Part shown: positions 1 to 9,293 of the stretch, piece after piece
Layout of the letters: each line of letters opens with the position of its first letter
Position numbering within the stretch: position 1 is the first letter of the stretch
From: Kibdelosporangium sp. MJ126-NF4
GTDB lineage: Bacteria; Actinomycetota; Actinomycetes; Mycobacteriales; Pseudonocardiaceae
Assembly (NCBI RefSeq): GCF_000826545.1
Contig: NZ_CDME01000015.1
Coordinates: forward strand, 636,207-700,206
DNA: 64,000 bases
Reading direction: 5' to 3'
Program-made: the position numbers and the translations under genes
Notes under the pieces: model-generated
Told to the model about the DNA's origin: nothing
The model's database searches: none
What the model saw: the letters and a program-made list of their open reading frames with translations, nothing else

Positions 1-797
1 ATCGTGGTCGCCGACGCGATGAGCATGAGCCCGTACAACCCGCGCACGTCGGCGTCTCCATCGGGCATGAGCGGTTCGAGTGCCCGCGTGGCATCGGTAA
101 GCATGTCGAGCGCTTCGTCTCCACGATCGACCGAGCGCAGCAGGAACGAGTAGAAGCGCACGGACAGCGCCAGCGTCACCGGGTCGTCGGCATCGAGTCC
201 GGCGCGCATGTTTTTCTCGGCAGATAGCCAAATCAGGTGCGCGGCGTCGGCCTGGTAGGACAAGTACGCCTGTGCGAGCTGGTAAACCGACGCTTCGACT
301 GCAAGCGCTTCGCGTCGCGCCACTTCATCGACTGCGCGTGTTGCCGCCTTAGCGTTGCGAATCAGGTCCGGCAGAACAGCGCCTACGGCAGACCGGTAGT
401 TGCCACCAGCCTGGTAGGTCCGCCACGCCGCATCGACGGACATTCGGACGTGATCGAGTACCACTGGATGAGACGGTTCGGCGACGTAGTTGGTCAGCGC
501 CATACCCACCGCTTGAATGTCGGGATGCTCGGGTTTGTCCACCATCGTGATGGGTGCTGTCAGATCATCTCCATAGATCTCGGACAGGTCACGCACCTTG
601 AGTTGTCGGGCGAGACGTACGGCCAGTTGCAACGGAAGGCCGCGCTTGCCGCCCTCGATCAACTTGAGCCAGTCTTCGCTTCTGCCGACCAGACCGGCTA
701 GCACGGCACGACTCTTGCCATGCTTCTCGCGAAGGGCGCGGATTCTCCGCCCGACCTCGGCGCGCGTATCGCGCTGATCAACCACGACGGCCACCAC
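1..797 (-). CDS. XRE-family HTH regulator (3' end cut by window edge)
   Basis: An open reading frame on the minus strand runs off the left edge of the window. Near its start lies a helix-turn-helix of the XRE type (VGRRIRALREKHGKSRAVLA, then an EGGKRGLP segment), followed by alpha-helical sequence rich in Ala and Leu (for example YQLAQAYLSYQADAAHLIWL) that looks like the TPR-like sensor region of long actinobacterial XRE regulators. These bind DNA through the N-terminal HTH; the signal is usually unknown. GTG codons at 797, 794 and 785 are all possible starts; the GAAGAGG just upstream fits none perfectly. The promoter side carries a striking inverted repeat (798-872). The HTH family is clear; the target is not. 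Confidence 0.85.
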   Translation of the reverse strand, partial: MVAVVVDQRDTRAEVGRRIRALREKHGKSRAVLAGLVGRSEDWLKLIEGGKRGLPLQLAVRLARQLKVRDLSEIYGDDLTAPITMVDKPEHPDIQAVGMALTNYVAEPSHPVVLDHVRMSVDAAWRTYQAGGNYRSAVGAVLPDLIRNAKAATRAVDEVARREALAVEASVYQLAQAYLSYQADAAHLIWLSAEKNMRAGLDADDPVTLALSVRFYSFLLRSVDRGDEALDMLTDATRALEPLMPDGDADVRGLYGLMLIASATT

Positions 798-872
798 CCT
801 CTTCGCGGAGTTGACCTCTTCGCGTGCCCCCGGTCCGTTCCGTTGACCGGGGGCGGCCCTCCGCGAAGAGGT
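798..872. promoter_or_regulatory. Nested inverted repeat upstream of the XRE gene
   Basis: CCTCTTCGCGGAG (798-810) and ACCTCTTCGCG (814-824) are near-direct copies. Both can pair with the single complement at 859-872 (CTCCGCGAAGAGGT). Inside this, GCCCCCGGTC (826-835) pairs perfectly with GACCGGGGGC (845-854) around a 9-nt loop. The structure lies just upstream of the XRE start, so it could be an autoregulatory operator or a structured 5' leader in which two arms compete for one partner. The repeats are seen directly; the role is inference. Confidence 0.6.
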
Positions 873-999
873 ACTTCCCAGGGTACGACCTTCACCAACG
901 GGTGACGGCGGCCCGCTCGACGGCTACGCCGTCATGAGGGAAGGGCAAGATGGTATCTGTACAGGTCAGAGCTAGATTCGCCGACCTGGCGTATGTGTG

Positions 1000-2154
1000 T
1001 TATAACTCGGGTACCGGCTTGCCGACCCCGGCGGTGCCGTCGATGGCGGTGATCACCGCCGAGTTCGCGTCGCTCTCGGCTGCGACGAGCGCGTCAAGGG
1101 CGGCAAGGGGCTCGGCGCGGCCGGTGAAGTCCCGGATCGCCGACGGCAACTGTCGCGGCACCGGCACACCGTCGAGCCGGTGCCCGTTGAGTGGCCTGTC
1201 GGGACCGGGATTCGCGGTGTCCAGCCTGTCGACCTCGGCACGCAGTTCGGCGGCCACCGCGGCCAGCTGGGCATCGGGCCGCAGCACGGCACGCGCGGCG
1301 ACCACGCCCAGAGCAAGGGGGAGCCCGCCGCAGCAAGCCAGGATGTCCCCGACAGCAGCAGGTTCGGCGGCCAGCCGCTGACGACCGAGGCGGCGGGTGA
1401 GTACGTGACGTGACTCGGTGGCGTTCAGGACTTCCAGCGCGATGGGGCTGGCGCCGTGCACGGCAACCAGACCAGCGAGGTTGTCACGGCTGGTGACGAC
1501 CACGGTGCAGGTGGAGCTGCCGGGCAGCAGCGGGCTGACCTGGTCGGTGTCACGGGCGTCGTCCAACAGGACCAACATCTTCTTGCCCGTGGTGAGACTG
1601 CGGTACAGGCCGGTCCGGGCGTCGAGGCCAGCGGGGACAGCGGACTCATCGACGCCGAGAGCGGTCAGGAGCCCGCGCATCGCCTCCGCCGGATCGACCG
1701 GCTTGTCGCCGTGGCCGCGCAGGTCGAGGTAGAGCTGTCCGTCCGGGAAGCGATCCAGGTTGCGGTGCGCCCAGTACAACGCCAGCCAGGTTTTGCCCAT
1801 CCCACCGCCACCGCTGATCGTCGAGATCATGGCTGCTTCGTCCAACGCGGCCAGCGCGTCGCGACGGCCGACGAAGGCACCCGGCCGCGCGGGCAACTGC
1901 TGGGGAACCAGGCCTCCGCCCGTCTCACGCCTGCCTGCTCCGGTGGCGGTGGCCAGCAACTCCTCGCGCTCATGCGCCTCCAACGGCAGCGCGTCGGCCA
2001 ACAGCCGGACCGTGTTCACTCGGGGGTTGCCGCCATGCCCCGCCTCGAGTCTGCTGATGGCACGGACGGACACGCCGGAGCGCTCCTCCAGTTGCTGCTG
2101 CGTCATCCCCGTGTCCAGCCGCAGCCGCCGCAGTAGCGCACCGAACCGGCTCAC
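1000..2154 (-). CDS. XRE-HTH/NB-ARC regulator, C-terminally truncated or chimeric
   Basis: The predicted protein has an N-terminal XRE HTH (TGMTQQQLEERSGVSVRAIS), then an AfsR/NB-ARC-type STAND ATPase: P-loop SGGGGMGKTWLAL, a Walker B-like MLVLLDD, TVVVTSRD, and the GLPLAL motif. The family normally continues into WHD and TPR or WD40 sensor domains. Here the protein ends soon after a second, incomplete NB-ARC entry segment (RDFTGRAEPLAALDAL, then AIDGTAGVGK) with only five unrelated residues before the stop. This looks like a junction between two NB-ARC genes or a deletion. GTG at 2154 sits about 5 nt after GGGGAG; GTG 2157 is the alternative. The gene diverges from the MFS exporter, which it may regulate. 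Confidence 0.8.
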   Translation of the reverse strand: MSRFGALLRRLRLDTGMTQQQLEERSGVSVRAISRLEAGHGGNPRVNTVRLLADALPLEAHEREELLATATGAGRRETGGGLVPQQLPARPGAFVGRRDALAALDEAAMISTISGGGGMGKTWLALYWAHRNLDRFPDGQLYLDLRGHGDKPVDPAEAMRGLLTALGVDESAVPAGLDARTGLYRSLTTGKKMLVLLDDARDTDQVSPLLPGSSTCTVVVTSRDNLAGLVAVHGASPIALEVLNATESRHVLTRRLGRQRLAAEPAAVGDILACCGGLPLALGVVAARAVLRPDAQLAAVAAELRAEVDRLDTANPGPDRPLNGHRLDGVPVPRQLPSAIRDFTGRAEPLAALDALVAAESDANSAVITAIDGTAGVGKPVPEL

Positions 2155-2244
2155 CACATCTCCCCTCTTGCCGTCCAAGGCTTTGATTGTGCCGTCCGGC
2201 GGCTGCTTGCGGGGGCGTTGCGCCCAGGTTCGTAGGTTGGCTTG

Positions 2245-3594
2245 ATGGAGAAGAGTTGGGCGGCGTTGTTCGCGTTGTGCTTCGGGTTCTTCATGATCAT
2301 GGTGGACTCGACGATCGTCCAGGTCGCCGTGCCGAGTCTGATGACCGGCCTGCCCGCCACTCTGCACGAGGTGTTCTGGGTCAACAGTGTGTACCTGCTG
2401 ACGTTCGCGGTTCCGCTGCTGCTCAGCGGACGCCTGGGGGACCGGTTCGGGCCTCGGCGGCTCTACCTCGCCGGGCTGGTGATCTTCACCGCCGCCTCGC
2501 TGTGGTGCGGGCTGGCGGACGGCCCGGCCGGGTTGATCGCCGCTCGTGCCGTGCAGGGGCTGGGCGCGGCCGCGATGACTCCGCAGTCGATGGCTTTTGT
2601 CAGCCATCTCTTTCCCGTCAACCGCGGTGCCGCGATGGGCGTGTGGGGTTCGGTCGCCGGGTTCGCCACCGTCTCCGGGCCGGTTCTCGGCGGGCTGCTG
2701 ACCCAGACCCTCGGCTGGGAGTGGATCTTCTTCGTCAACGTTCCGGTTGGACTGTTGGCGATCGCGCTCGTTCTCGTGCTCGTGCCCGACTGGCAACCCA
2801 GGCACAGCCACCGCTTCGACGTCCCCGGGATCGTGCTGAGCTCGCTCGGCCTGTTCGCCCTGGTTTTCGGGATCCAGAACGGCGGCCTGTTAGACCGCAC
2901 GGGCGTTGCCGCCATTCTCGCGACCGGTGTCGTCCTCGTCGTCGCGTTCCTGGTGTGGCAGCACAGGAACACCCACGAGCCGCTGCTGCCGTTGCGGCTC
3001 TTTCACAGCAGGGCGTTCTCCTTCGGCAGTCTCACGGGTGTGCTCATCGGGTTCTCGATGGCCGCCATGTTCATCCCGCTCATCCTCTACCTGCAGACCA
3101 CGCTGGGCATGACTCCGTTGCAGGCCGGGCTTTTCATGGGGCCGATGTCCGTTGTCTCCGCTGTGCTCGCGCCTTTCGCCGGACGGCTGTCCGACCGCGT
3201 CGACGGCAGGTACATCGTCATCGGTGGCGTGGTCGTCTACGCCATGGGCATCGGGAGCGTCGCGGTGCTCACCCAACCCGGACTCAACGCGTGGGCGCTC
3301 GTTCCCGGGCTGCTGCTCTGCGGCGTGGGCATCGGCACGATCTTCAGCCCGCTCAGCAGCACCACCATCTCCGGTCTGGAGCCACGGCTGATCGGCGCGG
3401 GCACGGGGATCTACACCATGTCGCGGCAGGTCGGCGGTGTCCTCGGCAGCGCCGCTGCCGGGTTGCTGATGCAGATCGCCGCCACTGACCTGGTCGACGC
3501 GGCGCGGATCACCATGCTCGTGGCGGCGGTCGTGCTGTTCTCCGCCGCGTTCACGGCCGCGCGGATGCGCAGGGAGCCCGTGCCGGTGCCCTAG
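2245..3594 (+). CDS. MFS transporter, DHA2-like multidrug exporter
   Basis: This is a polytopic inner-membrane protein of about 449 residues with many hydrophobic helices. It has the MFS loop motif A (GRLGDRFGPRRLYLAG) and a repeat of it (GRLSDRVDGRYIVI), plus a motif C-like stretch (GSVAGFATVSGPVLGGLL). This pattern fits the 14-helix drug:H+ antiporter (DHA2) group, which exports hydrophobic drugs or own metabolites using the proton gradient. ATG 2245 is preferred over TTG 2242, because a TAGGTT hexamer ends 6 nt before it, which suggests a leaderless transcript. It diverges from the NB-ARC regulator, as exporters and their regulators often do. The substrate is unknown. Confidence 0.9.
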   Translation: MEKSWAALFALCFGFFMIMVDSTIVQVAVPSLMTGLPATLHEVFWVNSVYLLTFAVPLLLSGRLGDRFGPRRLYLAGLVIFTAASLWCGLADGPAGLIAARAVQGLGAAAMTPQSMAFVSHLFPVNRGAAMGVWGSVAGFATVSGPVLGGLLTQTLGWEWIFFVNVPVGLLAIALVLVLVPDWQPRHSHRFDVPGIVLSSLGLFALVFGIQNGGLLDRTGVAAILATGVVLVVAFLVWQHRNTHEPLLPLRLFHSRAFSFGSLTGVLIGFSMAAMFIPLILYLQTTLGMTPLQAGLFMGPMSVVSAVLAPFAGRLSDRVDGRYIVIGGVVVYAMGIGSVAVLTQPGLNAWALVPGLLLCGVGIGTIFSPLSSTTISGLEPRLIGAGTGIYTMSRQVGGVLGSAAAGLLMQIAATDLVDAARITMLVAAVVLFSAAFTAARMRREPVPVP

Positions 3595-3606
3595 ATAACC
3601 TGGGGC

Positions 3607-4215
3607 GTGCGCTTCATTCTCGCCTCAGCATCGCCCGCCCGGCTCGGTGTCCTCCGCCAGGCCGGGATCGACCCGCTCGTGCACGTGTCCGGTGTGGACG
3701 AGGACGCCGTCACCGCGGGCCTGCCCGGCGCGAGCCACCACGAACTCGTGACCGCGCTCGCCCGAGCCAAGGGGCAAGCGGTGGCCGAGCAGACCGACGA
3801 GCGCGACGCCGTGATCGTGGCGTGCGACTCGATGCTCTCGATCAACGGCGAGATCCTCGGCAAGCCCGGCACGCCCGAGCGGGCGAAGCAGCGGTGGGCC
3901 GTGATGGCGGGCAACAGCGGGGAGTTGCTCACCGGCCATGCCGTGATCGTGGTGGAGAACGGTGTGCCCACCCGGCAGGCCAGTGACTGGGAGAGCACGG
4001 TCGTGCGGTTCGCCAAGCCGACCGAGGCCGAACTGGACGCGTACGTCGCCAGCGGCGAGCCGCTCGGTGTCGCGGGCGGGTTCACCATCGACGGCAAGGG
4101 CGGCTGGTTCGTCGACGGGATCGACGGCAACCACGGCAGTGTGATCGGCATCAGCCTGCCGCTGACCCGCAGGCTGCTCGCGGAGACGGGCATCAGCGTG
4201 ACCACATTCTGGTAA
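3607..4215 (+). CDS. maf: Maf family nucleoside triphosphate pyrophosphatase
   Basis: The 202-residue protein begins with the Maf signature (MRFILASASPARLGVLRQAG), equivalent to the family's LASxSPRR motif. It contains the conserved acidic site (VIVACDSMLSINGEILGKPG) and ends in a typical Maf core (GGFTIDGKGGWFVDGIDGN). Maf proteins hydrolyse non-canonical NTPs to NMP and pyrophosphate and may restrain septum formation. The length is normal for the family. The start is GTG 3607, 12 nt after the MFS stop codon, so it may be cotranscribed or have its own weak promoter. Confidence 0.92.
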   Translation: MRFILASASPARLGVLRQAGIDPLVHVSGVDEDAVTAGLPGASHHELVTALARAKGQAVAEQTDERDAVIVACDSMLSINGEILGKPGTPERAKQRWAVMAGNSGELLTGHAVIVVENGVPTRQASDWESTVVRFAKPTEAELDAYVASGEPLGVAGGFTIDGKGGWFVDGIDGNHGSVIGISLPLTRRLLAETGISVTTFW

Positions 4216-4428
4216 GCCTGGTCACAAGGTGGGATGTTTCGGAAGATGAGACGCCAGATCGATTGTTCTCCAGCCACTGGTGTCTCCATCGGAAGGGGCC
4301 TCACCGTGCGTTGTGCCCTGCTCCTGACGCAACGGCGTTATCTGGACCAGGGTCGCCTCGCCAGCTCGATGTGACGACCGGGACAGCTCTTGAAGCGTCC
4401 CGTCCCCTCACATCAGCTGGAGCGACCC

Positions 4429-5721
4429 ATGTCGTTTGTCCGCACCTACACCAAACCCAAGGTTTTCGGTCTCATCACGCTCGGCGCACTCGTCGCGGGT
4501 GCCTTACTCGGCTTCTTAGCCAAGGACTCGGGCAGCAAGTGGCTGTCCGAATCCCTCACGACCATCGCGACCGTCTTCACGAACCTGTTGCAGTTCACCG
4601 TCATCCCGCTGGTGTTCACCGCGATCATCGTCGGTGTCACCAGCCTGCGCGGCCTCGGCGGGCCGCGCACCGCCACCCGGCTGGGCGGCAGGACCCTGCT
4701 GTGGTTCGCGATCACGTCCCTGATCGCGGTCCTGATCGGCATCGTCATCGGCCTGATCGTGCAGCCCGGCGACGGCGTGCAGGTCACGCCGACCAAGGCC
4801 AACGTCGCCAAGATCGGCGACCGCGCTGGCGGCAACTGGTGGACGTTCGTCCAGGACCTCGTGCCCGACAACTTCCTGCACGCCTTCAGCGAGGGCAACG
4901 TCCTCCAGGTCGTCTTCCTCTCCCTGATCGTGGCCGCGGCCACGTACGCGCTGGGTGAGCGCGCGAACGCGTTCGTCACGTTCAACCAGGCCGTGTTCGA
5001 CGTGACCCAGAAGGTGCTCGGCTGGATCATCCTGCTGGCCCCGATCGGCGTGCTCGGCCTGATCGGCAAGGCCTTCGCCAACTACGGCAACCAGTTCATC
5101 AAGCCCTTGTTCTCCCTGATCTGGACGGTCTACCTCGGCGCGGTCCTGATCACGTTCGTGGTCTACCCGCTGCTGCTGCGGTTCGTCGGCCGGATCAGCC
5201 CTCGGCGATTCTTCGCCAAGTCGTGGACCGCGCTGCAGTTCGCGTTCGTGTCCCGCTCGTCCGGCGCCACTCTGCCGCTGAGCAGGCAGAGCGCGGTGGA
5301 CCTCGGTGTCTCGCCCGGGTACGCGGGCTTCGCGGTGCCGCTGGGCACGACCACCAAGATGGACGGCTGCGCGGCGCTCTACCCCGCGCTGGCGTCGGTC
5401 TTCATCGCCAACATCGCCGGTATCCAGCTCAGCGCGGTGCAGTACATCGGCATCGTGCTGGTCGCCGTGTTCGGCGCACTGGCCACAGCGGGCACGACCG
5501 GGTGGTTCACCATGCTCACGCTCACGCTGAGTGCCATCAACCTGCCGCCCGAGGTCACCGCGACCGGGCTGGCGATCGTGATCGCGATCGACCCGATCCT
5601 GGACATGGCCAGGACGGCGACCAACGTCGCCGGTCAGATCACCGTGCCCGTGCTGGTCGCCAGGCAGGAGAACCTGCTGGCCGACGAGGCCGCGGCGGAG
5701 AAGCTGCCCGTCCCGGCCTGA
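4429..5721 (+). CDS. Dicarboxylate/amino acid:cation symporter (DAACS family)
   Basis: The protein of about 430 residues has eight or so hydrophobic segments. It carries the DAACS fingerprints: the serine-rich reentrant loop (AFVSRSSGATLPLS), the GTTTKMDGCAALYPAL stretch (equivalent to the NMDGT region of GltP/DctA), and a C-terminal IDPILDMARTATNVAG segment. The family imports C4-dicarboxylates or acidic amino acids with H+ or Na+. ATG 4429 has GGAG 7 nt upstream and precedes a hydrophobic first helix. The 213-nt gap before it holds no gene that I can see. It converges tail to tail with the secreted-protein gene at 5722. Confidence 0.9.
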   Translation: MSFVRTYTKPKVFGLITLGALVAGALLGFLAKDSGSKWLSESLTTIATVFTNLLQFTVIPLVFTAIIVGVTSLRGLGGPRTATRLGGRTLLWFAITSLIAVLIGIVIGLIVQPGDGVQVTPTKANVAKIGDRAGGNWWTFVQDLVPDNFLHAFSEGNVLQVVFLSLIVAAATYALGERANAFVTFNQAVFDVTQKVLGWIILLAPIGVLGLIGKAFANYGNQFIKPLFSLIWTVYLGAVLITFVVYPLLLRFVGRISPRRFFAKSWTALQFAFVSRSSGATLPLSRQSAVDLGVSPGYAGFAVPLGTTTKMDGCAALYPALASVFIANIAGIQLSAVQYIGIVLVAVFGALATAGTTGWFTMLTLTLSAINLPPEVTATGLAIVIAIDPILDMARTATNVAGQITVPVLVARQENLLADEAAAEKLPVPA

Positions 5722-6384
5722 TCAGGCCGAACACGGCTTCAGCAGGTGCTGGTCGGGCTTCACGTCCGGCCAGCCCGGCAGCCGCTCCAGCTTCGGCACC
5801 GGCTGCGTGCAGCCGGGATCGCTGCCGTCGATCGAGAACACCTGGAGGTAGAAGGACGAGCCGGCGCGCTGGACCGTGACCAACTCGGGCGCGCCGTCAC
5901 CGGTCACGTTCACCAGCGACTGGTACTCGGTCGACGACAGGTAGACCGGAGTCGTCGCGTTCCACTTGTTGGACCGGCTGACGACCACCTCGCTGATCCA
6001 GGCGCCGTCCCTGGGCACACTGCCCTTGATCAGGCACGCCGACAGGTTCCCCGGCACGCACGACAGCGACTTCTCGCCGAGCACCGCGTTCTGGGCGGGC
6101 AGCCGGGACTCGATCACGCGGTCCGCCCCGATCTTCAGCCTCGCTCCCGAGCTGTCGGCGTCCACCACCAGTTCGATCCGCGTGTCGCCCAGTGATTTCG
6201 CCGCGACGACCTTGCACGGGTCTTTTCGGCAGGTCACCGGTGCCGCAGGTGGCGTCGGCGACGGCGTCGACGCGGATTCCTGAACCCCCGCGCGACTGCG
6301 CAGGTAGGCCGATGTGCCCACCGCTCCCGCTGCGACGAGTAACGAAAGCAGTACCGTAAGGAGTACCGAACGCCTATGCCCCAC
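5722..6384 (-). CDS. Membrane-anchored or secreted protein of unknown function
   Basis: The N-terminus is a basic stretch followed by a strong hydrophobic helix (SVLLTVLLSLLVAAGAVGTS), then a Ser/Thr/Pro linker. The extracellular domain of about 160 residues has several cysteines (TCRKDPCK, SLSCVPG, SACLIKG, DPGCTQP, LKPCSA) that may form disulfides. GTG 6384 is chosen because it directly precedes the hydrophobic helix and a TACTCT hexamer lies 8 nt upstream. The VNVTGDGAPELVTVQ segment resembles an FG-GAP/VCBS-type Asp-rich loop. I do not recognise the family. Its stop abuts the stop of the symporter gene. Confidence 0.75.
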   Translation of the reverse strand: MGHRRSVLLTVLLSLLVAAGAVGTSAYLRSRAGVQESASTPSPTPPAAPVTCRKDPCKVVAAKSLGDTRIELVVDADSSGARLKIGADRVIESRLPAQNAVLGEKSLSCVPGNLSACLIKGSVPRDGAWISEVVVSRSNKWNATTPVYLSSTEYQSLVNVTGDGAPELVTVQRAGSSFYLQVFSIDGSDPGCTQPVPKLERLPGWPDVKPDQHLLKPCSA

Positions 6385-6492
6385 GACACGAAAGAGTAGG
6401 CGCCGGAGCGTGGCCTTGCTCGCAGTTGGGTGGGGTGTTCTGGCCTTAAAATGCCACGAAGCACCAGGTTTCTCGGACAAGGAGGAGAGGGC

Positions 6493-8241
6493 GTGCTGCA
6501 CAAGGTACTCATCGCCAACCGCGGCGAGATCGCCGTCCGGGTGATCCGGGCGTGCCAGGACGCCGGTCTGGCGAGTGTGGCCGTGTACGCGGATCCTGAC
6601 CGGGACGCACCTTTCGTCCGGCTCGCCGACGAGGCGTTCGCGCTCGGCGGCGCCACCCCGGGTGAGTCGTACCTGTCCTTCGAGAAGCTGCTCGACGTGG
6701 CGAAACGCTCGGGCGCGGACTCCGTCCACCCCGGCTACGGCTTCCTGTCCGAGAACGCGGACTTCGCGCAGGCCGTGCTGGACGCGGACCTGGTCTGGAT
6801 CGGCCCGTCACCGCAGGCCATCAGGGACCTCGGCGACAAGGTCACCGCCCGGCACATCGCGACACGGGCCGGTGCCCCGCTGGTGCCGGGCACCAAGGAC
6901 CCGGTCGGCGGCCCGGCCGAGATCGTGGCGTTCGCCAAGGAGAACGGGCTGCCGGTCGCGATCAAGGCGGCGTTCGGCGGCGGCGGCCGTGGCCTGAAAG
7001 TGGCCCGCACGCTGGAGGAGATCCCGGAGCTGTTCGACTCGGCGGTCCGCGAGGCGGTCACGGCGTTCGGCCGTGGCGAGTGTTTCGTCGAGCGCTACCT
7101 GGACAAGCCCCGGCACGTCGAGGCCCAGGTACTGGCCGACCAGCACGGCAACGTGGTCGTGGTCGGCACCCGTGACTGCTCGCTGCAGCGCCGCCACCAG
7201 AAACTGGTGGAGGAGGCGCCCGCGCCGTTCCTGAGCGACGAGCAGCGCAGGACCATCCACACAGCGGCCCGTGACATCTGCAAGGAGGCCGGGTACTCCG
7301 GCGCGGGCACGGTCGAGTTCCTGGTCGGCCAGGACGGCACGATCTCGTTCCTCGAGGTCAACACCCGGTTGCAGGTCGAGCACCCGGTCAGCGAGGAGAC
7401 CACCGGCATCGACCTGGTCCGCGAGCAGTTCCGGATCGCCGACGGCGAGAAGCTCCGGTTCGCGCAGGACCCCGAGCCGCGTGGGCACTCGTTCGAGTTC
7501 CGGATCAACGGCGAGGACGCGGGCCGCAACTTCCTGCCCGCGCCGGGCACGGTGACCAGATGGGTCGCCCCGGACGGCCCCGGTGTCCGGGTGGACGCGG
7601 GCGTCGAGTCCGGCACCGTGATCGGCGGCCAGTTCGACTCGCTGCTGGCCAAGGTGATCGTGACCGGCGAGACCCGTGAGGAGGCGCTGCGCCGTGCCCG
7701 GCGCGCGCTGGACGAGCTCGTGGTCGAGGGAATGGCCACCGTGCTGCCGTTCCACCGGGTGATCGTGCGGGATCCGGCGTTCGCCGAGGACTTCACCGTG
7801 CACACCCGCTGGATCGAGACCGAGTTCGACAACACGATCGAACCGTTCACCGCACCGGGTGAAATCGCCGAGGAGGAGCCGCGGCAGACAGTCGTCGTCG
7901 AGGTCGGCGGCCGCAGGCTGGAGGTCTCCCTGCCCGGTGACCTGGCGCTGGCCACGGTCGGCGGCGGTGCCGCCAAGGCCAAGCCCCGCAAACGCGGCGG
8001 CGGGAAGGGCGCGGCGGCCGTCTCCGGCGACGCGGTGGCCGCCCCGATGCAGGGCACCATCGTCAAGATCGCGGTCGAGGACGGCCAGCAGGTCGAAGCC
8101 GGTGACCTGATCGTGGTCCTCGAGGCGATGAAGATGGAGAACCCGGTGAGCGCGCACAAGTCGGGGACCGTCACCGGGCTCGCGATCGCCAGTGGCGAAA
8201 CGGTCACACAAGGTCACGTCCTGTGTGAAATCAAGGACTGA
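6493..8241 (+). CDS. accA3: Acetyl/propionyl-CoA carboxylase alpha chain (biotin carboxylase + BCCP)
   Basis: The 582-residue protein opens with the biotin carboxylase N-domain ([20 protein letters not shown]). It has the ATP-grasp glycine loop ([13 protein letters not shown]) and catalytic-site sequence ([14 protein letters not shown]), and ends in a biotinyl carrier domain with EAMKMENP, where Lys547 should be biotinylated. It carboxylates biotin for a separate beta subunit that forms malonyl- or methylmalonyl-CoA; no beta subunit is in this window. GTG 6493 follows a strong GGAGGAGAGG. Methylmalonyl-CoA mutase at 34-38 kb belongs to the same propionyl-CoA route. The exact symbol is by analogy to mycobacteria. 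Confidence 0.92.
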   Translation: MLHKVLIANRGEIAVRVIRACQDAGLASVAVYADPDRDAPFVRLADEAFALGGATPGESYLSFEKLLDVAKRSGADSVHPGYGFLSENADFAQAVLDADLVWIGPSPQAIRDLGDKVTARHIATRAGAPLVPGTKDPVGGPAEIVAFAKENGLPVAIKAAFGGGGRGLKVARTLEEIPELFDSAVREAVTAFGRGECFVERYLDKPRHVEAQVLADQHGNVVVVGTRDCSLQRRHQKLVEEAPAPFLSDEQRRTIHTAARDICKEAGYSGAGTVEFLVGQDGTISFLEVNTRLQVEHPVSEETTGIDLVREQFRIADGEKLRFAQDPEPRGHSFEFRINGEDAGRNFLPAPGTVTRWVAPDGPGVRVDAGVESGTVIGGQFDSLLAKVIVTGETREEALRRARRALDELVVEGMATVLPFHRVIVRDPAFAEDFTVHTRWIETEFDNTIEPFTAPGEIAEEEPRQTVVVEVGGRRLEVSLPGDLALATVGGGAAKAKPRKRGGGKGAAAVSGDAVAAPMQGTIVKIAVEDGQQVEAGDLIVVLEAMKMENPVSAHKSGTVTGLAIASGETVTQGHVLCEIKD

Positions 8242-8259
8242 CCTTCCTACAATCGTCAT

Positions 8260-8664
8260 ATGGCACAGAGTGACGGCAACGTCCGGATCGGCACCTCGGA
8301 ACGCGAGGACGCCATCCGGGCGTTGGCCGAGCACATGAGCGAAGGCCGCCTGGACGTCCAGGAGTACGACCAGCGCTGTGCCCTGGCCGCGGCCGCGAAG
8401 ACCCGCGCGGAGCTGGCGGCGATCTTCGAGGACCTCCCCGACCCCAACCCCGTGCGTGGCCTCACGCCCCAGCCCGTCCCGGTGCCGGTGCCCGCCCAGG
8501 ACGGCCCGCTGGTGGAGAAGAGCGGCGGCAACGCCAAGGCGATCATCATCGGGTTCGTGGTGCTCGCGATCGGCGCGATCATCACGGTGACCGCGATCCT
8601 CGGCGAGTGGTGGGCGCTGATCCCGGCGTTCCTGATCGTCGTCGTACTGGCGATCGCCTCGTGA
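8260..8664 (+). CDS. DUF1707 membrane protein (first of three)
   Basis: The protein of 134 residues begins with a DUF1707 domain (VRIGTSEREDAIRALAEHMS, GRLDVQEYDQRC, AELAAIFEDLP), continues through a Pro-rich linker and ends in two hydrophobic helices. DUF1707 is common in actinobacteria and its function is not established. A TACAAT hexamer ends 6 nt before the ATG, so the mRNA is probably leaderless. A paralogue follows at 8796 and a third copy lies at 60147. Confidence 0.88.
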   Translation: MAQSDGNVRIGTSEREDAIRALAEHMSEGRLDVQEYDQRCALAAAAKTRAELAAIFEDLPDPNPVRGLTPQPVPVPVPAQDGPLVEKSGGNAKAIIIGFVVLAIGAIITVTAILGEWWALIPAFLIVVVLAIAS

Positions 8665-8708
8665 CTGAGAGCGGTGCCCTGAGAGTCGGACCAGCGCGGT
8701 TGGCCCGC

Positions 8709-8734
8709 GATTCACCTGGTGTTTCCGGTGAATC
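8709..8734. terminator. Small hairpin between two DUF1707 genes
   Basis: GATTCACC (8709-8716) pairs perfectly with GGTGAATC (8727-8734) across a 10-nt loop. It lies between the stop of one DUF1707 gene and the promoter of the next. There is no T-run, so it may be a weak terminator or a protein-binding site. Confidence 0.4.
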
Positions 8735-8795
8735 AGGGCAAGATACAGGACTGATGTCAGGGGCTCTCTCAGCTTCGCGGTCGTACGATTGAGTC

Positions 8796-9293
8796 GTGAA
8801 CGATCCGGAGATCCGTGTGGGAGACGCCGAGCGGGAGGAAGCCCTGCGGGCGTTGGGTGACCACATGAGCGCCGGGCGGCTGGACATCGACGAGTACGGT
8901 GATCGCACCGCCCAAGTCGCGGCTTCCAAGACCCGCGGGGATCTTCTTGAGCTGTTCAAGGACCTGCCCGCGCCGAAACCGACCTTCATCGCCCAGCAGG
9001 TGGTGGCGCCGCAGCCTCAGCCGGTGCCCGCGATGGCCGCTCCCGTGCCGCAGCACTGGACACGGTCGCGGTCGGCGCTCAGGGCCTACATGGCCCTGGT
9101 TCCGGTCGCGTGGGTGGTCGCGGTGATGTTGACCTTCGTCGTCAAGTGGCCGATCCCCTTCGTGCTGCCGATCTTCGTGATGATCGCGGGCGCCCGGATC
9201 TGGGGCGGGGCGTGGCACGACGAGCGACGCAACCAGCGGCGCCAGCGTGAGCAGTGGCGGCACGAGCACCGGCGCCACCGCGGTCGTTACTGA
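8796..9293 (+). CDS. DUF1707 membrane protein (second of three)
   Basis: The 165-residue protein has the DUF1707 domain (IRVGDAEREEALRALGDHMS, GRLDIDEYGDRTAQVA, LLELFKDLPAPKP), then a Pro-rich linker, two hydrophobic helices (YMALVPVAWVVAVMLTFVV and PIPFVLPIFVMIAGARIW) and a very basic, His/Arg/Gln-rich tail. TACGAT ends 6 nt before GTG 8796, again suggesting leaderless transcription. It probably arose by tandem duplication with the gene at 8260. Its stop overlaps the end of the converging ABC operon by a few bases. Confidence 0.88.
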   Translation: MNDPEIRVGDAEREEALRALGDHMSAGRLDIDEYGDRTAQVAASKTRGDLLELFKDLPAPKPTFIAQQVVAPQPQPVPAMAAPVPQHWTRSRSALRAYMALVPVAWVVAVMLTFVVKWPIPFVLPIFVMIAGARIWGGAWHDERRNQRRQREQWRHEHRRHRGRY

